Shown: positions 8,950 through 16,546 of the stretch, piece by piece
Position numbering within the stretch: the stretch's first letter is position 1
How the letters are laid out: each line of letters starts with the position of its first letter
NCBI RefSeq assembly: GCF_003096415.1
Contig: NZ_QEKH01000042.1
Location: 1-34,554 of the forward strand
Source: Victivallis vadensis
Lineage (GTDB): Bacteria; Verrucomicrobiota; Lentisphaeria; Victivallales; Victivallaceae
Direction: 5' to 3'
Length of the DNA stretch: 34,554 bases
The notes under the pieces: model-generated
What the model was told of the DNA's origin: nothing
The model's database searches: none
Seen by the model: the letters and a program-made list of their open reading frames with translations, nothing else
Translations under genes and position numbers: made by a program

Positions 8950-9718
8950 TTAATTACCGGAAAAGCCGCCATCTACAACCAACAGCTGCCCATCCATAAA
9001 TGAACTCAAGTTACTGCCGAGAAACAAAGCGACTCCGGCGATTTCCTCCGGTTCTCCCAGACGTCCGGCCGGATATTTCTGAATAATGGACTTGTAACGC
9101 TGATCCTCAAAACAACCTTGCCGCTCTGTCAGATCAGTACGAATAATACCGGGAGCGATCGCATTGACCTGGATGTTGTATTGAGCAAGCGAATTCGCCA
9201 TGCAGCGGGCCATGGCGGCGACTCCGGCTTTCATGACTCCATAGCCGAAGTTTCCACCGCCTTCCCGTATGGCGCAAATGGACGAGATCAGGATTATCTT
9301 TCCATTGTGTTGGGCTTTCATAAAGGGGATCGCCTGCCTGGAAAAGTCATAGGGAGCATCCAGCATAAGCGCTTCGCTTTTTTTCCAGTTGTCTTCAGTA
9401 CAGTTTTCTATGGTTTCAACGAATTGCATTCCTGCGTTGTTCACCAGAATATCAAGCCGCCCTCCCAATTGTTTCACGACTTCGGCGATTAAGCCGCGGC
9501 GTGACGATTCGTCACCGATGTCGCATGAAAAATAATGTCCCGGCGTTCCTGTTTTTTCCAGATCGGCAAGAATCCCGCTTCCATCATGGTTCTTTGCAAT
9601 GACTGCCACTTCTGCGCCATGTTCGGCATACGCCAACGCTATGGCCCGACCGATACCGCGCCTTCCTCCGGTAACGATTGCTGTCTTTCCGGTAAAGTCA
9701 AGATCATTTTTTTTTCAT
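8950..9718 (-). pseudogene. SDR-family NAD(P)-dependent oxidoreductase, out of frame at an A9 tract after the ATG
   Basis: The body is a classical short-chain dehydrogenase: Rossmann motif TGGRRGIGRAIA, NNAG, catalytic Ser in LISSI, Tyr-x3-Lys as YGVMK, and the NAIAPGIIRTDLT and VDGGFSGN tail. The overall look is of KduD/gluconate-5-dehydrogenase-type sugar or polyol oxidoreductases. The only ATG that would include the Rossmann motif (9716-9718) is followed by nine adenines (plus-strand T run 9707-9715). Nine puts the rest out of frame, while eight would give MKKNDLDFTGKTAIVTGG. An in-frame TTG at 9636 would lose the nucleotide-binding motif. The rest has no defect, so slippage or a recent one-base change is possible. 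It begins the GRE operon, 20 bp before the GRE gene. Confidence 0.8.
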
Positions 9719-9798
9719 TTGAACCGCTCTTTGTTTTTTTGTAATTTCTTTGTATATTATTATATATCAAAAAAAGGCAAAAGGAATGGATTTTTATA
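9719..9798. promoter_or_regulatory. Divergent intergenic region between the GRE operon and araC-like gene
   Basis: Eighty AT-rich bases separate the outward-facing starts of the SDR gene and the regulator, so both promoters and the regulator's binding site most likely lie here. TATATT/TATTAT-like boxes are present around 9750-9765, but no clear pair of -35 and -10 boxes stands out. The regulator has AAAGGAATGG upstream of its ATG. Confidence 0.5.
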
Positions 9799-10650
9799 AT
9801 GGAAATCATGCACTTTCCCGACATTGAAGATAAAAGTCATCTCTCGTTGTTCAATGCATCGAACATGATTGTTCTGCATCTTCTCCGCAAAGAACGCCTG
9901 TCGTTTCATGACAGATGCGTTTTCCCTTACAATATTTTGGTTCTTGTATTTGAAAGCGATAATTCAGGAGAGAGTTTTATCGACAACGGAATTGGTTTTT
10001 CCCGTATTCTGAAGGAAAATCATTTTTATTTTATTCCAAGCGGGCAAGCGGCTGATTACTGTCTCCAACCTGGAATTATGTATTATACATTTCATGTTGG
10101 TTTTGAAAAATTTCCAGGGATAGATCTTTTCAATTCGGAAAATTCTCAATGCCTTGAAGGAGACGCCTCTGCAATGATTCAGGAAATGGCCCGGATTTGG
10201 CAGGATGAAAATGCAATGCGGCAAGTTTGCCGCATCCGCGCTTTGCTGCTGGATTTCTTTTTGAAACATTGGCCGGAAGGAACCGAGAGTGAAATGCAAA
10301 AATCCGATCCGATTTTAGACCGATTGCTGCCGTTTATTTCTGAACAATGCAATGCGTTAATGACAGTGGAATCACTGGCTGAAAAAATGGAAATGAATGC
10401 GGATGTTTTCCGCAGAAGATTCAAAAACAGGTTTAAGCTAACACCAAAAACATATCTGACCAATATACTTCTGCGGAAAGTAATGGCTCTTCTTGCTGAT
10501 CCGTCAATTACTTTGAGAGAGGTGGCGGGAAAACTTGCTTTCAGTTCGGAATTCTATCTTTCTCGATTCATGAAAAAGCATACCGGCCGTTCTCCAACTG
10601 AATATCGCACTTTTTTCAAACAAAGAAATATGCTTCACTCTGCTCGGTAG
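9799..10650 (+). CDS. AraC-family transcriptional regulator
   Basis: 283 residues. The N-terminal ~170 residues form a cupin-like ligand-sensing part (…LVFESDNSGESFIDNGIGFSRILKENHFYFIPSGQ…YYTFHVGFEKF). The C-terminal ~100 residues hold the two helix-turn-helix motifs: TVESLAEKMEMNADVFRRRFKNRF and TLREVAGKLAFSSEFYLSRFMKKHTGRSPTEYR, the second being the family signature. It is transcribed away from the SDR-GRE-activase operon and shares its 80-bp upstream region, so it is the likely activator of that operon and may sense its substrate. An alternative ATG lies three codons in. Only one base separates its stop region from the 23-bp repeat at 10651. Confidence 0.9.
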   Translation: MEIMHFPDIEDKSHLSLFNASNMIVLHLLRKERLSFHDRCVFPYNILVLVFESDNSGESFIDNGIGFSRILKENHFYFIPSGQAADYCLQPGIMYYTFHVGFEKFPGIDLFNSENSQCLEGDASAMIQEMARIWQDENAMRQVCRIRALLLDFFLKHWPEGTESEMQKSDPILDRLLPFISEQCNALMTVESLAEKMEMNADVFRRRFKNRFKLTPKTYLTNILLRKVMALLADPSITLREVAGKLAFSSEFYLSRFMKKHTGRSPTEYRTFFKQRNMLHSAR

Positions 10651-11045
10651 TGTCCGAAGTTTTGCGCACATTTGTTCCTGAGCGATTACAGACGACAAAC
10701 GTGACTTGGCGGAGCCTCCCGTATGCAACGTATCCCTCGCTGGACTGCCGAACCAGTCCGTCAAGATGCGTCCAAATCTCTTTTTCAGCGATTTCAATCG
10801 CTCCGGCGGCGGAGTCCCTTTACGGATTCCGGTACTTTCCGGGATAGGTAATGTGAGCGCCGAACCATTCGCCGCGAAACTCTTTCAGCACTTTTCGGCG
10901 GCTTGCGGCGTGTATGCCCAGTGAGCCCCATGGTAAAGGAAAATATCGGCGATAGAGTTTTGAAAAGATTAGAACAGGAAAAGGTGATGCCATCTGGCGT
11001 TTGAGCACCAGACGGCATTCTCTCTTCATAATAATGAGCCTGAGC
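10651..11045. other. Degenerate stretch beginning with a 23-bp inverted-repeat partner
   Basis: Begins at the araC-like stop with TGTCCGAAGTTTTGCGCACA, found inverted at about 14646-14668. The minus strand carries short stretches in different frames (…RRKVLKEFRGEWFGAHITYPGKYRNP and KKRFGRILTDWFGSPARDTLHTGG…) that may be a frameshifted gene, but I could not assign a family. A 10-bp imperfect hairpin (10987-11018: ATGCCATCTGG with CCAGACGGCAT) follows. Confidence 0.45.
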
Positions 11046-11315
11046 TCATTGACAACTTTGCTTTGCCTCTGGGATCAGCGAATCAATCTGTCCTGCCGGA
11101 GTGGAATTCAAACGCGGCAGAACGTCTTCGAGCCACTTGCGAAAGCAGATGCCGTTCGCTTTGCATGTTGCAGCGAATGAATACAGGATTGCGAGACGCT
11201 GCCCACCGGCTTCGTTTCCGGCAAAGAGGCAGTTCTTTCGGATGATCGCAATTCCCCGGTTGAGGCGTTCGGCCGGATATTCTAATGTTAGAATATCCGG
11301 CCTTATCCTCATCAT
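11046..11315 (-). pseudogene. IS66-family transposase, C-terminal fragment
   Basis: The frame reads ...YPAERLNRGIAIIRKNCLFAGNEAGGQRLAILYSFAATCKANGICFRKWLEDVLPRLN..., which matches the well-conserved IS66 (TnpC) C-terminus: IGRKNWLFA…GA…A..YSLIETAKANG.dP..YL..vL..LP. Only about 70 residues of a protein of roughly 500 remain. The upstream end runs into a 15-bp perfect palindrome (11271-11302), where the frame no longer matches the family. A 62-bp piece of the same segment is repeated at 5670-5731. Confidence 0.82.
11271..11302. repeat. Perfect 15-bp palindrome at the IS66 fragment boundary
   Basis: 11271-11285 and 11288-11302 are perfect reverse complements with a 2-nt centre. Such a long stem with almost no loop forms a cruciform or a very stable hairpin. 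It sits where the IS66 homology ends, which suggests it arose during the rearrangement by inverted joining. Confidence 0.85.
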
Positions 11316-11324
11316 CTGGCTACT

Positions 11325-11379
11325 CTCAGGATTTGGCGATTCCTGCTTAATTTATCTGTTTTTCATGCCAAATCCTGAG
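11325..11379. repeat. 13-bp perfect inverted repeat upstream of the recombinase fragment
   Basis: CTCAGGATTTGGC (11325-11337) is repeated inverted at 11367-11379 with a 29-nt spacer. It may be a recombinase binding/crossover pair or an IS end, because a tyrosine-recombinase-like gene starts just downstream. Confidence 0.8.
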
Positions 11380-11402
11380 GATAATGTTTTTGTGTGGTAT
11401 AG

Positions 11403-11433
11403 TAAATCACCTAATTTTACAGGAGGTGATTTA
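11403..11433 (+). promoter_or_regulatory. Hairpin that masks the Shine-Dalgarno and start of the recombinase gene
   Basis: TAAATCACCT (11403-11412) is perfectly complementary to AGGTGATTTA (11424-11433). The right arm holds half of the strong AGGAGGTGA ribosome site and the first base of the ATG. Folding would block translation initiation, a layout seen in transposase and recombinase mRNAs to prevent read-through expression. Confidence 0.6.
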
Positions 11434-11867
11434 TGTATCAAGACTATGACCGGGCGGCAAATCAAGTAATTAATCATCTAACCAAGAGGCATTGTGCTTC
11501 CAGCATCATATACATGAACAAGCGATGCTTTCGTTTGTTTAAGGAATATATGATAGAGAAGAATATCGAATATTCCCAAGAGTTAATAATTGATTGGCTG
11601 GAAGATTGTATTCGCCACCTCTGCAGTACGACATTCAGATGCTACCGATTAGCTTTGTTCAGGTTGAATGATGTATTGGAGAATCGTCAGATTGCCGTAA
11701 CAAGGAGTCCGCTGAATTATCAATACCTGAATAAAAAAGGCAAAGAACTTCGTACGCAGATTCCGCATGCGGTCCATGTACCGCGAAATACATCGACTTC
11801 TTTTTTTCGATGGAGGCCAGCAGGCATTCGGAAAGTACAAGGCAGTCAGAGGCCCCCCGTCTTGTAA
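11433..11867 (+). pseudogene. N-terminal fragment of a tyrosine-recombinase-like integrase
   Basis: From the ATG with an excellent AGGAGGTGA site, about 110 residues form an all-helical stretch (MYQDYDRAANQVINHLTKRHCASSIIYMNKRCFRLFKEYMIEKNIEYSQELIIDWLED…RLALFRLNDVLENRQI) that resembles the SAM-like core-binding domain of tyrosine recombinases. From about residue 112 the sequence becomes low-complexity (HVPRNTSTSFFRWRPAGIRK) and the catalytic R…HxxR…Y half is missing. The tail is probably a frameshift or a junction. It lies directly after IS66 debris, so it is likely part of a dead mobile element. The assignment rests on overall resemblance only. Confidence 0.5.
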
Positions 11868-11912
11868 ATCACAAAAGCCGTCAATGGAGTAAACTCCGTA
11901 TGACAACACCGC

Positions 11913-11941
11913 GCGCGCCGGTTATCGTGCAACCGGCGCGC
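11913..11941 (-). terminator. Hairpin after the truncated hydrolase
   Basis: An 11-bp perfect GC-rich stem (11913-11923 with 11931-11941, 7-nt loop) begins 10 bp beyond the stop codon at 11951 of the minus-strand gene. The following bases are only moderately T-rich (GTGTTGTC), so it is a plausible but imperfect intrinsic terminator. Confidence 0.5.
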
Positions 11942-11950
11942 AGACGTTTA

Positions 11951-12703
11951 TCACTCGCCTGTCAGCTCAAAAAAGACTGCCGGCTCCTTGAGTTTTGTGG
12001 TGTCGATGGTGAAATGAAGTTGACCGTCCTTTGCCGCAACCGGAATGCTTTCAATCCGATCCCCGGCCATATTCAGCGCGTACAGTTTCGGTGATGACAT
12101 GGGGTTATTCAAAGTAAATTCGAATTTCCCGCAGCGCAGCAGCACCGGAAGTCGGCCCTTGTCCACCTGTTCCAACCGCTTGTCGCTGGTAAACGTCTGT
12201 CCGCTGTTGAGGGCATCCGTCGTCACGACCAGCAGAATGCGCCCAGCTTTCGCCAGCGGACTGTTTTCATCCAGCGAAACGACCGCAAGTCCCACCGGGA
12301 TGCCGGCCGATTTCAAGGTCGCCGCCCCCATCGGCATCGGATGATCCGTTTTGACCACACACATCTCCAGCTGCGGCGAGACCACTGTGATCTCATTCTT
12401 GTCGGTGTCAAGCAGCACTTCGCCGGAACCGGACTGATAAATGCCTTTCCGCGTATCCGTGCGGTTTTTCGCCGGGAGGATTCGCAAACGCCGGAGCTGT
12501 TGGACGATCTGGGACATATTCAGAAGCTTGTCATCCTCAACCGCCTTGTCGCGCTGGCGGTACTCGCCCGAAGGCCCAAGCCGCAAATCCACGGAATTCG
12601 CCTTCGCCTCCGCGTCGTCATTGTAGCACATTCCGTACTGCGTCAGCCAGCTCCATGTAATCAATATACGGTCTCGAAAATTGAATTCAAGGGCAAATTG
12701 CAT
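11951..12703 (-). pseudogene. C-terminal part of a large multidomain glycoside-hydrolase-like protein
   Basis: 250 residues without a recognisable N-terminal catalytic domain. The stretch RRLRILPAKNRTDTRKGIYQSGSGEVLLDTDKNEITVVSPQLEM, followed by VGLAVVSLDENSPLAKAGRILLVVTTDALNSGQTF and a beta-rich tail, matches the C-terminal region of long glycoside-hydrolase-like proteins of PVC bacteria, in which a TIM barrel precedes this beta domain. The gene at 17346 ends in a related domain (TTLISLDGKPIFESKKMLLAS). In full-length relatives several hundred residues should come before it. Upstream is non-coding sequence and an IS1380 5' fragment, so the 5' part was probably lost by rearrangement. The listed start is only the first available ATG. 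Confidence 0.6.
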
Positions 12704-12825
12704 TGATTATATCAAGTCAGGTCTCATTTTTCATTTCATGGCTTTTTTTATCTGGAGGCGAGAGTATAATTAAGTGTTGTACAACAAAAGCGCGGTTTAC
12801 AACCGCTCAAATTGAGAGGAACCTG

Positions 12826-13230
12826 AAGCCGTGAAATAATCGGAGGATTCAAGGATGGAATAGTTGAAAAAGTTGCTGGTTTGCAGTATATTATGTATGG
12901 TAATCGCATCATGGACTTACTCAACCCGATAGGAGAAACGATGGCAAATCGGTTTAGAATTACGGGCTCTTCGCGGAAATTTGTGGGTGAATTGGAGAGA
13001 GATACATCAGAACCCGCCGGCAGTCAAGCAACAATCCGGCATAATCGCTCCCGTGGGTCGCTTTTATTCCGTTTGCCACTTGACAGCCGCCAGAACCTGA
13101 TGTGAATACGGCTTTTGCCGGTTTGGAAGAAAAAATGTTTTACGCAAAGCAGGGAAGAGATTATAGCCACAGGGGGCATCGCCATGGTGGGAGCCTTGCT
13201 GAACGATAATCGAGGCCTGGCAAGCAACGA
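12826..13230 (+). mobile_element. IS1380-family 5' fragment, interrupted by the 178-bp repeat
   Basis: The leader (CCGTGAAATAA…TTGCAGTATATTA…ACTCAACCCGATAGGAGAAACG) and the first codons (MANRFRIT) are nearly the same as at 34222-34360, where the protein continues uninterrupted as MATRFKITQSREDLIATGGIAMVGALLNDNRGLAS. Here the coding sequence breaks at 12964, a 178-bp repeat follows, and the transposase text resumes at 13142 (ACGCAAAGCAGGGAAGA…GGGGGCATCGCCATGGTGGGAGCC) up to about 13230. The rest of the transposase is missing. Confidence 0.72.
12964..13141 (+). repeat. Dispersed repeat, copy 2, inserted into the IS1380 fragment
   Basis: 178 bp, reverse complement of 1708-1884 apart from scattered mismatches. 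TTACG occurs on both sides (12960-12964 and 13140-13144), whereas the uninterrupted IS1380 copy at 34348-34352 has it once; this is what a 4-5 bp target duplication would look like. There is no coding capacity. Confidence 0.8.
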
Positions 13231-13470
13231 AATTTGACGGAAACCGAAACAGAAATCAGAACAGAAAACGCCGGAAAATCCGGCAAAAAAACAAAGTTTG
13301 AATCCGAATGAAAAAACAAAGACAAAATTTCACGGATTCAGGAGGAAGAAAATATGATACCTCTGAATGATGTAGGAATGCAGCATCGAATGCTCCTCCA
13401 AGGACTGAAAGGATTTGATCCCGCTGACATTAACGGCAATTTAACAACCCGCAATCAAGGAGATACGATA

Positions 13471-14190
13471 ATGTCTACTCGAGAATTCAGGAATTTTACA
13501 TTGATAGAACTGCTCGTGGTGATCGCCATCATCGCGATTCTCGCCGCAATGTTGCTGCCCGCGCTTAACCAGGCACGGGAAAGAGCCAAGAGCTCCTCCT
13601 GCGTCTCAAATTTGAAGCAGGTCGGATTGGCAAGCAATCTGTACCAAAACGACAACAAGGTCTTCGCGGAGACGGAAGCCAACTGGTCCGGCGCTACGCG
13701 AGGGAGCTGGGGATATCAGTTTTATCGGCTGAACTATCTGAGAACGGTCCCCACTATGTATTGCCCCGTACAGTATAAACCGGACTTTATCCCCACGAAT
13801 GAGGATATCACCTGGAGCTACTGGAATAATATTTATGGACAGAATATGTATGCTTGGCAGACTAGTACCTCCACACGGCTTAGTGCGCTGAGCAGCAGTC
13901 ATATTCGCAAGCCTTCCCAGAAGGCTCAAATTCTCGATTCCCTAATGACGGGGCAAGAAAGCGTACGGAGTGTCGGGTGGCACGAGGTCTATTCATGGCC
14001 TCAAAGCGGAGCTAATCAGGGGAACGCGTCTCCGAACCATGGCCGGAATTGCAATATTCTGTTTTTTGACGGCCACGTCGGTACGGTGCAGTCGAATGCT
14101 TCCGATATTGCCGGGGTAATCCCTTTGTATAACACGGGACTACTCGGATACGATTGGAGCCCGGGGAACGTGTGGTCCATGTATAATTGA
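13471..14190 (+). CDS. Pseudopilin-like protein with prepilin N-terminus and H-x9-DG C-terminus
   Basis: 239 residues from ATG 13471. The type IV prepilin-like leader MSTREFRNF is followed by [45 protein letters not shown]: a cleavage site before Thr, Glu at +5 of the helix, then one hydrophobic membrane helix and an N-terminal methylation-type motif. The globular part has aromatic-rich stretches, and near the end lies [12 protein letters not shown], exactly His-x9-Asp-Gly, the signature of the large DUF1559-like pseudopilin families of Lentisphaerae and Planctomycetes. AAGGAG precedes ATG 13471. A second in-frame ATG at 13354 also has a strong AGGAGGAAG site but would give an unusually long 48-residue leader. 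Role: probably a surface or type II secretion-like component. Confidence 0.88.
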   Translation: MSTREFRNFTLIELLVVIAIIAILAAMLLPALNQARERAKSSSCVSNLKQVGLASNLYQNDNKVFAETEANWSGATRGSWGYQFYRLNYLRTVPTMYCPVQYKPDFIPTNEDITWSYWNNIYGQNMYAWQTSTSTRLSALSSSHIRKPSQKAQILDSLMTGQESVRSVGWHEVYSWPQSGANQGNASPNHGRNCNILFFDGHVGTVQSNASDIAGVIPLYNTGLLGYDWSPGNVWSMYN

Positions 14191-14724
14191 TGCAATGTGC
14201 AAGTTTTTTATGACGGAACAATAAGAGACGCCTGATTGAAACCGTTACCGGTCAATTGACTGAACATTTCAAGTAACCGGAATCCGTTATGCCGACGATC
14301 CGACGATCTTCGGCATCGGACTCAATTGCCGCGTTGCGGAAAGCGGGGGGTATCGGGCGAGGAGGAGACTCTGCGCCTCTATGTTTATAGAAGAGAAAAT
14401 GAATTTTGCAGGGCTCCTGCTCTGGGGCGAACAGCCCTGCGCAATCAGGCTGAGCGCCCTGTTCCTGTGGCGCAGGTTAAACCAGCTGGCATTGCAACAC
14501 CATTAATATCTGGATTTTACACAGTATGATTCCTCGTTTATTGTCGAATCATCAACCAAGGGAAAACGAATCTTCTCAACGGCCCCGGGGTCTGCAATCT
14601 TATTGGCGGAACTGGTATGATGATAGTTTTTGGGTCGAAACAAGTAAATGTGCGCAAAACTTCGGACATTACCATTTTGGTATAAAGACGGTTTTATGCG
14701 ATTTTCAGAAAAAGAAATGTCATT
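14191..14724. other. Non-coding stretch with a GC hairpin and an inverted-repeat partner
   Basis: About 530 bp without a believable gene. It contains an 8-bp perfect stem (GCAGGGCT 14408-14415 with AGCCCTGC 14433-14440), and at about 14646-14668 the inverted partner of the sequence next to the araC-like gene. The SGNH hydrolase starts 57 bp later, so its promoter should lie at the right end. Confidence 0.5.
14646..14668 (-). repeat. 23-bp inverted partner of 10651-10673
   Basis: TGTGCGCAAAACTTCGGACA and the preceding AA match the reverse complement of the sequence starting at 10651. The pair points inward with TGT…ACA outer ends, like terminal inverted repeats of a transposable element about 4 kb long, but flanking bases show no target duplication. 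Confidence 0.7.
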
Positions 14725-16023
14725 ATGATTTTCTCCACGCCTCCCTTTCGACCGGGAGAAAAGGTCGTATGCCTCGGGGACAGCACAACACATGATGGAT
14801 ATTGGCTTTATGATTTAGCGCAAATGATCCAGTGCCGTCAGAATGTCTGTGTTGATTTCATCAATGCCGGAGTTTCCGGCGGTAATTTAGCAGGCGCGCT
14901 ATCGCGTTTGGACTGGGATGTCATTGCTTGTCATCCCGACCGGGTTATCATCTGTTTCGGGCTGAATGATGTATTCAGAGAGCTCTACGACACACTTGCT
15001 CCCGATGCGGCCAAAAGAGCGGAGCGGGAACTGCATCTGCGTGAATTTTCCGACCGTCTTGCCCTTGCGGTTCAACGTCTGCGGGACGCAGGAATCCCGG
15101 TGGTGGTAATGAGTTCATTCCCCTTCGACGAATATCATCCGCTCACCGAAGCGGGAAAGGAACTTATCTGCTGTAACACGCAGGGACTGGCAAGGCTCAA
15201 CGAACTCGCGAGAACATTTTCAGAAAAAGAGTCCTTGCCCTTTATCGATATTTTCACGCCCATGACACAATATTACCGACAGTTTTCTAACTTTCAGATC
15301 TGTTCCGACCGGGTTCATCCCCGGCGGTTCGGCTATCTGCTGGCCGCCGCCGCCATCTATGACGCCATTTACGACACCGAGGAAAATATACTCTCTCTCG
15401 CATCCGGGAAAACTCCGGAAAGTCTGCATGGCGGCAAGGTGGAAGCGTTGTCTTTTACCAACCGCTTCTGCCGTTTTTTCTGGACGCCCGATCTTCTGCC
15501 GTTTGACCGTAGCAGCTATTTCGAAACCGCTGACAAAATAGTCGATCTTTCAGCTCCGCTATCCCGAATGAATTGGGCCATTGATGGCTTGGATGCTGAA
15601 CCTTATTCTTTGAAAATGAACGGGATCCCATGCGGAATCATTCACGGAACCATGTTGAAGAACACCATGGACATCGCGCCATCGGCAATCCCGCTCCAAG
15701 CTCAATCTGCTCATATTGCGGCACTTCTTGCCGAGGAAAACCGCCAGGATCTGGGGCTGCGCCGTTTGGCTCAATGCGATCTGATTGTCTCCGAACGCGG
15801 CGGCAATCCGACTGCCGAAAATGATACCCGAAAAATTCTGGATGATTATATTCACATAGAGTGTGCGAAATCTCAATATCAATCCTATTATGCTGCAGTG
15901 ATCGAGGATTATTGGCAAAAGCGTCCTTTTCGGAATCTGTTCTTGGAAAACCGTGCCCGGGTGCGTTCGGCGCTGGAGAAAATCCGTCTCGAACCTGTTT
16001 TTGTCGAATTGGAACGAATGTAA
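14725..16023 (+). CDS. SGNH/GDSL-type hydrolase (putative carbohydrate esterase)
   Basis: 432 residues. The N-terminal ~220 residues form an SGNH domain: block I VVCLGDSTTHDG with nucleophile Ser20, block II NAGVSGGN, block III GLNDV, and block V SDRVHPRRFGY with the Asp-x2-His pair. The C-terminal half (about 220-432) is an uncharacterised extension seen in related lipolytic/acetylesterase-like proteins of polysaccharide loci. There is no signal peptide, so it probably acts in the cytoplasm, for example by removing acetyl groups from imported oligosaccharides. It ends 26 bp before a gene-start remnant with its own ribosome site, so another gene once followed in the same operon. Confidence 0.85.
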   Translation: MIFSTPPFRPGEKVVCLGDSTTHDGYWLYDLAQMIQCRQNVCVDFINAGVSGGNLAGALSRLDWDVIACHPDRVIICFGLNDVFRELYDTLAPDAAKRAERELHLREFSDRLALAVQRLRDAGIPVVVMSSFPFDEYHPLTEAGKELICCNTQGLARLNELARTFSEKESLPFIDIFTPMTQYYRQFSNFQICSDRVHPRRFGYLLAAAAIYDAIYDTEENILSLASGKTPESLHGGKVEALSFTNRFCRFFWTPDLLPFDRSSYFETADKIVDLSAPLSRMNWAIDGLDAEPYSLKMNGIPCGIIHGTMLKNTMDIAPSAIPLQAQSAHIAALLAEENRQDLGLRRLAQCDLIVSERGGNPTAENDTRKILDDYIHIECAKSQYQSYYAAVIEDYWQKRPFRNLFLENRARVRSALEKIRLEPVFVELERM

Positions 16024-16049
16024 CCTCTAAATTAGAAGGAAGCTTATTA

Positions 16050-16097
16050 ATGAAAAGCAATTTTTTACATGCCCTTGAGCGATCACCAGAGCCATGA
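16050..16097 (+). pseudogene. Start of a lost gene (15 codons)
   Basis: AGAAGGAAG precedes ATG 16050, which reads MKSNFLHALERSPEP and then TGA. The pattern (short helix with ALERSPEP) resembles the beginning of uroporphyrinogen-decarboxylase-like proteins, which often start with xxFLxALxxxxPDRVP, but 15 residues are too few to be sure. The downstream part is gone. Confidence 0.3.
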
Positions 16098-16272
16098 TTT
16101 CAATGTAAATTTGACCAATCAGGAAAACGTTGTTTTTACTGATTCGGAAAAGGTGCTATAACTGAAATAACTATACCGTAGAATAGGCAAAATTCAAATT
16201 AAAAATATTTGTTTGCTGATTATTAAATGCCATAAAAACGTTTGCGCGCTCTCATGTCTTTTCAGATTTTCG

Positions 16273-16456
16273 TTTTTTCAATAAAAAGCTTGTATTTTCT
16301 GAGATCATGAACCAGGCGGGAATTCCATAGAGTCTCAGTCATGGAACTGAAAAGGGCGCATGTACAATCGGTTTTATCGATTTCAAGAAGGAGCTGGAAT
16401 ATTATTATCGTCATAAAGTCAATTTTTTCAGTTGAAAACTTGTAATTTCTGAGATC
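16273..16456 (+). repeat. Pair of 34-bp direct repeats spaced by 150 bp
   Basis: Copies at 16273-16306 and 16423-16456 share TTTTTTCA, then AAAA and CTTGTA-TTTCTGAGATC; by eye 29 of 34 bases agree. They may be repeated regulatory sites, ends of a small element or a decayed tandem duplication. Confidence 0.65.
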
Positions 16457-16546
16457 GAGTGTATTTTATTAATAAATTGCAATTTAGCTTTTTTTCGGAT
16501 GTTTTGTGCCGGAACGTGTTAAGTTTGGGAAACTCAGAATCCTACC

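Noticed and set aside
9636-9640. TTG at 9636 as the true start of the SDR gene
   Set aside because: It would remove the TGGRRGIG nucleotide-binding motif, which is perfectly encoded just upstream in the same frame.
11325-11480. CRISPR-like repeats in the structured region before the recombinase fragment
   Set aside because: The repeats are inverted pairs of different sequence, not regularly spaced direct repeats; no cas-like gene is nearby.
14503-14793. Minus-strand 96-codon frame overlapping the SGNH start
   Set aside because: It overlaps the 5' end of a clear gene and the inverted-repeat copy, and its text shows no recognisable domain.
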